Shown here piece by piece: positions 59,223-64,000 of a stretch of 64,000 nt of DNA. The stretch is from Sequoia sempervirens (lineage: Eukaryota > Streptophyta > Pinopsida > Cupressales > Cupressaceae). Location: NCBI GenBank assembly GCA_007258455.2, contig VDFB02193867.1, positions 530,874,198 through 530,938,197 on the forward strand, read 5' to 3'. The translations under genes were made by a program, and so were the position numbers. Under the pieces are notes generated by a model that did no database searches, had not been told where the DNA came from, and worked only from the letters and a program-made list of their open reading frames with translations. Position 1 is the first letter of the stretch. Every line of letters starts with the position of its first letter.

Positions 59223-60543
59223 TAGAGGACAAACCTAAGCAACTGAAAATGGACAATTTTTTTAACATGTGAAATGTTGCACGATTGAAATTGAACAATA
59301 ACTTAATTACTATCCTACATCCTCTAGGATGCATGACTGCATTACTTATTTCCCATTACCAAATTAATAAAACCAAATAACTTAGTAATTATCAAATTCT
59401 ATTCATCATTAAGCATCACATTTACTCATCACATATAATCAAAAGAACCATGAGATACAATCATAATTGAACTTTAAAGAATAACTGATTACACTCATTT
59501 CAATTAACATGTACATTATCACTTGATTACATAATTCTTTACGCACATGAGATACATCAATTCAATTTACAATTACATTTGTATAGTAATAATTCCTCGA
59601 TACAAATGAGGAGTGCTCAACATAAGATACATGATACATGATAAAGATACAATACATTTACAAGTACAATGATCTAACACCTAAGCATAGATGCAGTGCA
59701 GAGGTCAATGGATCAGATGAAGTCGCCACATCATGAACAAAAAGGGAACCCAATGGTGAATGTATCATGTTCCACCCAACCACGTGAACCCAAAGGTTCA
59801 CCCCTCATGCTAGGAGGTAACAAAGGGCCCCACCAAACAGGTGAACAAGGGTTAGACATCACAAGGCTAACATAATTCACAAACACTTAAGACAGACAAT
59901 AACAACAACAACATTAGTGACTATACTTCCAGAGGCAGAAAGATAACCAAGGTAAAACTACAAGCAAAGGAACTCATGGTTGTCATAGGGAAAGTGTCAT
60001 CACATAGTCAGACATAGGTTATCTAGGTAGATCTTCCTAGGCCCCGAACCCCATCCTAAGTTATCCTAGTAACCTCTACCGATCTTCATCCCCTCATGCC
60101 AACTATGCGGAATAGACCTACCACTCATGAAGACGAAGTAGTCGATTATGCCATTCCAAGCCTTCTCGTCTCACCTCAAGCATAAACAAGCGCTTGAGCC
60201 TGAGCGAGGTATAAACTTATCTTGTTTAATGTTTGAGCTACCCAATCCCCCCTAGTTTATTTTAATGTTATCACTTGTTAAGCAAACTTCCACATGGGTT
60301 ATCCAGGTACACCTTTGTGCATCGGCCCCCATTGGAAGCCACTCCCCTACTGCCAACCTAAAACCACTGAAACCAAAAGCAACACCCCTTGCACAACTCA
60401 AAACACAATTGAATTACATTGTGAGGTATTAGCCATCCCACTCATAAATTCCATAAAATCTATCACAAAATAAAATATAACGTGCAAGGTGAACGACCAT
60501 CAAATACATAATTAATGCAAAATTCCCATCACCAAGGTAAACC
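59223..60543 (-). mobile_element. Antisense LTR sequence related to the solo LTR at 25311-29278
   Basis: Read on the minus strand, 60360-59760 parallels 28205-28810: both contain GGAGTGGCT, a TGGGGG.CCGA..CACAAAGG phrase, CGGTAGAGG, a GGATGGGG..CCTAGGAAG phrase, and a CCTCCTAGCA..GTGGAACC-like phrase. Divergence is high. The 3' tip is not clean: the minus strand ends ctctagggtt near 59222, where the other LTR has ccctagggttgcg before its final 16 bp, so the end may be truncated. It abuts the + strand Gypsy protease, implying insertion or rearrangement there. Confidence 0.65.
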
Positions 60544-62340
60544 AAAATTTCCATTTAAAGACAATACTCTGAAGCCTTTGGAGACTCTAAGTTCAATTCA
60601 CAAGATGAAATGACAATGGAAATTCCACATTATAAAACTAATTCACACCCATGAACTCAAATTACATCATCAATTCAAACACAATAGATAATAGATTTAA
60701 AATGGATTACAAAAGGAAACATCTTTTTGAAATAAAAATTTCCTCTCATCTAATTATGAACTCATCATTCTTGTTTAAATGATTTATTTTTTGTTTTAAC
60801 ACAAATCCTAGCCATAACTCTCACCATTTAAATAACAATACTTTTAATCAATAAACATATATATATTTATATTTAGCTACATATATATATAGATTCCACC
60901 TAATATAAAATACCATAATTTCACATTCCACCACATGCTATGCATTGTTAACAACCATCAAAGGTTCATAGGATGAGTTAAAATATGCAAATAAATATAT
61001 ATAGCATTAATATTTAATGTCGACCCGTTTTAAAGGAAATTTCCCAATTTTAATTGCAATTAACTGCTTATAGAATAGGCATTCTATGCCTTTATAATCA
61101 ACTCAAGATTTACATACAGGGAAAGGCCATTATCATAACTTCTAAACAAAGGTAGACTGTAGTAAGCTATATGTCTGAGGATAACTACGGTGTACCCCAG
61201 AGAGTTCTACCAAATCCATTGAAGATTACATCACTCAACCATAATACAAAGTATTTGTTACTGCAATCAAAACCATAATTCACCCTTTCTTTCCTACACA
61301 CCCCTCTTTGGCTTGTGGAAGCGCAAAAAGCTAACACATGGTAGCTTTGTTTTCGATAAAAAATGTTTGTCTCTTTCAATTTTCATCTTGTCGAGGCTTT
61401 TGGTTTTGAAAGGACCTTTAGAATTTTATGTCCAAAGGGTCCAAATCATATTAGGATCCCCAATCCCAATCAATCTTCTCTTTTCTTTCCATCCTATCAG
61501 AACTTTAGGTCCCAAAAGGATTTTCTGACCTAAGGACCAAAAGGTCCAAGTCTAGTCAAGATTCCTGATACTGATTGATTCTTCCTTTCCAATTTGTTCA
61601 AGGCTTTAGGTCCTGACATGACTTTTAGATATATGGTCTGAAGTGTCCTTTTCAAATTAGGATCTTCGAACCTGATCAAATTTCTTCTTGTGTTCGGTCA
61701 AGACTTCGGGTCCTGACAAGACTTTTAGACATATGTTTGAAATGTTTAAATTCATCTAGGACTTCCACTCCTAACATTATTTTCTCTTCATTCTTTGTTC
61801 TATCAAGGTTTTGGGACCTTATTGGACTCTTGGACCTGTTGTCATGGAAGTGTGCACCCTTTGCTATGATGATGAAACCACTTGGCCGCCTCATGAAACA
61901 TGGGGTGATCTCCTTGAGTGTGGGCTCACATTTTGGAGATCAACTTCTAGAGAAGTCTGGTTCCCTTGATACCTCACCTAATCCAACTAAACTAATGTTG
62001 ATTGCTAAGAAAAGAGAGAAGGATAACATATAATGAATCCTAAAACTAAAATTTGATGCACCAAATGGTTTTTTAATACATGCACAATTTTCTTTGAACA
62101 CACAGTTGATCAATAATAAAGTTGGTTCATAAACAAATTAAAGGTTTAATATGCCCATGCATCAATATTTCATAAGAAGGTTATAATGTTCACAATTTTA
62201 GAAGGAAAATATACCATCTCTTCACAACTTTAAATTGTTTACATCATTAACAGAACCTAAAACCTGCAATAATGCATACATTTTTTTCCTAAAGGTGTTG
62301 ATAATGAGACAAATATCAAAGGAATTATCATAACTCAGAA
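60544..62340. repeat. Dispersed repeat, right copy (partner at 1-1790)
   Basis: Direct repeat of the window start with about 2-4% differences and small indels. It continues seamlessly from the antisense LTR sequence at 59223-60543, which places the repeat in or next to that LTR family. No coding potential supported. Confidence 0.8.
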
Positions 62341-64000
62341 ATTAGCACCTAGCTTGACTTGTTTGAAAAATGGGTCTAAGAAATGGGATCTCTCGGTGAT
62401 TTACATCATTGGGAGACCCCATTCCTTGGACCCATTTTTCAAACAAGCCACTACATTATCAATTTCACTGAATTGGAAAGCTAGGGGGCCTATTTGAAAA
62501 AATGGGTCCAAGAAACGAGGTACATCACTGGGAGACCCCATTTGTTTGACCCATTTTTTGAAACAGGCCAATACGTTGTCAATTTCATCAAATTGGCAAG
62601 TGAGTTGGCCCACTAGCTTGTTAATTCGATGAAATTGACAACCTAACTTGGCCTATTTGAAAAAATGGGTTCAAGAAATGGGGTCTATCAATGATTTACA
62701 TCATTGGAAGACCTCATTTCTTGGACCCATTTTTTCAACCAGGTCACTACATTGCCAATTTCACCAATTTTAAGCTGCCCACTAGCTTGCTTTGAAATTG
62801 GGGACCCTTTTGCTCATTTTGGAACAACTTCAAGAAAGTTGGCGTAGTCTCACCTGTTAAAAAAATGGGTCCAAGAAAAGGGAAGGCAATATAAGGCCCT
62901 AAAATGGGTCCAGAAATTTTTTTAAACATGCACACATTTTCTTTGAACACCATTGATAACCCATTTTTTCAAACAAAACAAATTAAAGGTTTAATGGCAA
63001 GATAGTCAATCTTTCATGAGAAGGTTAATGGGTCACCCTTTAGAGGAAAGTATGTCTCTTCACAACTTAAATTTTTTGGACCCAACAGAAAGCTAGGCCA
63101 CAACTAGCATACAATTCGAATTAAAGGCTTGATAATGAGACAAATGAAAAAATGGGTCGAAGAAATGGGGTCTCCTAGTGATTTACAAAAAATGGGTCCA
63201 AGAAATCACTAGGAGACCCCATTTCTTGTTCCCATTTTTCAAAAAACCCAAGTTACCTTGTAAATTTCATCAAATTGGCAAGCTAGTGGGCCCACTAGCT
63301 TGGAAACCTAGTTGGTTGTTTGAAAAAATGGGTCCAAGAAATGGGGTCTCACGGTGATTTAAGGTAGTGCTCATTGTATGAAAAATTCCTCAAAGAAATG
63401 GGGTCTCATGGTGATGTAAATCACTGTGAGACCCCATTTCTTTGAAATGGGGTCTCACGGTGATTTAAGGTAGTGCTCATTGTATGAAAAATTCCTCAAA
63501 GAAATGGGGTCTCATGGTGATGTAAATCACTGTGAGACCCCATTTCTTTGAGGCATTTTTTCATACAATGAGCACTAAGCTCACTACCTTGTCAATGCGT
63601 CAACACAGTAGCATTGACAAGGTACATCACTGTGAGACCCCATTTCTTTGAGGCATTTTTTCATACATCGTCATGAGACCCAATTTCTTTGATTCATTTT
63701 TTCATACAATGAGCATTACCTTGTCAATATGTCAATGTGGCAACATTGACAAGGTAGTGCTCATTATATGAAAACATCACCATGAGACCCCATTTGTTTA
63801 AAGAATTTTTTCATACAATGAGCACTACCTTGTCAGTGCATCAATGTGGTAGCATTGACAAGGTAGTGCTTGTTGTATGAAAAATGCCTCAAAGAAATGG
63901 GGTCTCATGGTGATGTACATCATCGTGAGACCCCATTTATTTGAGGTATTTTCTCACCGCAATAACCTGTCATTGTGTCACGCGTATGGTAGAATTCTAC
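62341..64000. repeat. Palindrome array, right copy (partly scrambled)
   Basis: 62341-62766 matches 1800-2236. 62767-63146 is an irregular mosaic. 63147-63952 matches 2681-3380 without a difference that I can see, except for one extra 106-bp unit (63446-63551, a copy of 63340-63445). 63953-64000 is irregular again. About 450 bp of the left copy (2237-2680) is missing. Confidence 0.8.

Noticed and set aside
1..64000. Window-end direct repeats as LTRs of one 60-kb element
   Set aside because: The interior contains a host gene and unrelated complete elements, and no primer site or polypurine tract adjoins the repeats. They are better read as two dispersed copies.

Overview
The window looks like intergenic and gene-flanking DNA from a large, transposon-rich seed-plant genome. 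A conifer or other gymnosperm is my best guess, because decayed LTR elements are nested several deep and I find only one host gene in 64 kb. There is no rRNA, tRNA or CRISPR signal. The only host gene I can support is a two-exon LOB-domain (LBD) transcription factor on the + strand (13987-14163 and 19657-20004). Its intron carries a young, almost intact Ty1/Copia element (14186-19560; 414-bp LTRs with 3 differences; 5-bp target duplication).

Left part (1-12.1 kb): a dispersed repeat (1-1790), then a 2.5-kb array of back-to-back palindromes (1800-4330), a CT tract, degenerate telomere-like repeats and a 100-N gap (4895-4994). A 1.3-kb GA-rich array, a 63-bp tandem repeat, a decayed antisense LINE (about 8200-10284) and an AT-rich 920-bp tandem duplication follow.

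Middle (20-31.7 kb): AT-rich DNA with no recognisable genes, then a complete 3,968-bp solo LTR (25311-29278, target duplication CCACA).

Right part (31.7-59.2 kb): a nested stack. The host is a + strand Ty3/Gypsy element whose LTR (from about 35764, ending 57286), initiator-Met primer site and decayed gag/protease can be read. Its LTR is split by a 21.2-kb antisense Tat/Ogre-like Gypsy element (35957-57170, target duplication CATAT). A 4,047-bp CACTA transposon (31719-35765, target duplication TTA) sits at or in the LTR's 5' tip. The Tat-like element itself carries a 3,544-bp solo LTR (47383-50926, target duplication TCATA) four to five codons into gag, a 753-bp inverted-repeat element (52301-53053) with an empty-site copy next to it, and an unexplained 1-kb interruption between gag and protease.

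Right end (59.2-64 kb): antisense LTR sequence related to the solo LTR at 25-29 kb, then a second copy of the window's first 3.4 kb. Part of this copy is about 97% identical by eye, part is identical, and two stretches look scrambled, which suggests assembly trouble in the palindrome array.

The most unusual sequences are the alternating-palindrome array, the GC-rich hairpin islands placed alike inside both solo LTRs, and the CACTA element with a gene-like interior. No multi-gene system is present; the biology is transposon nesting and its effect on the LBD gene.
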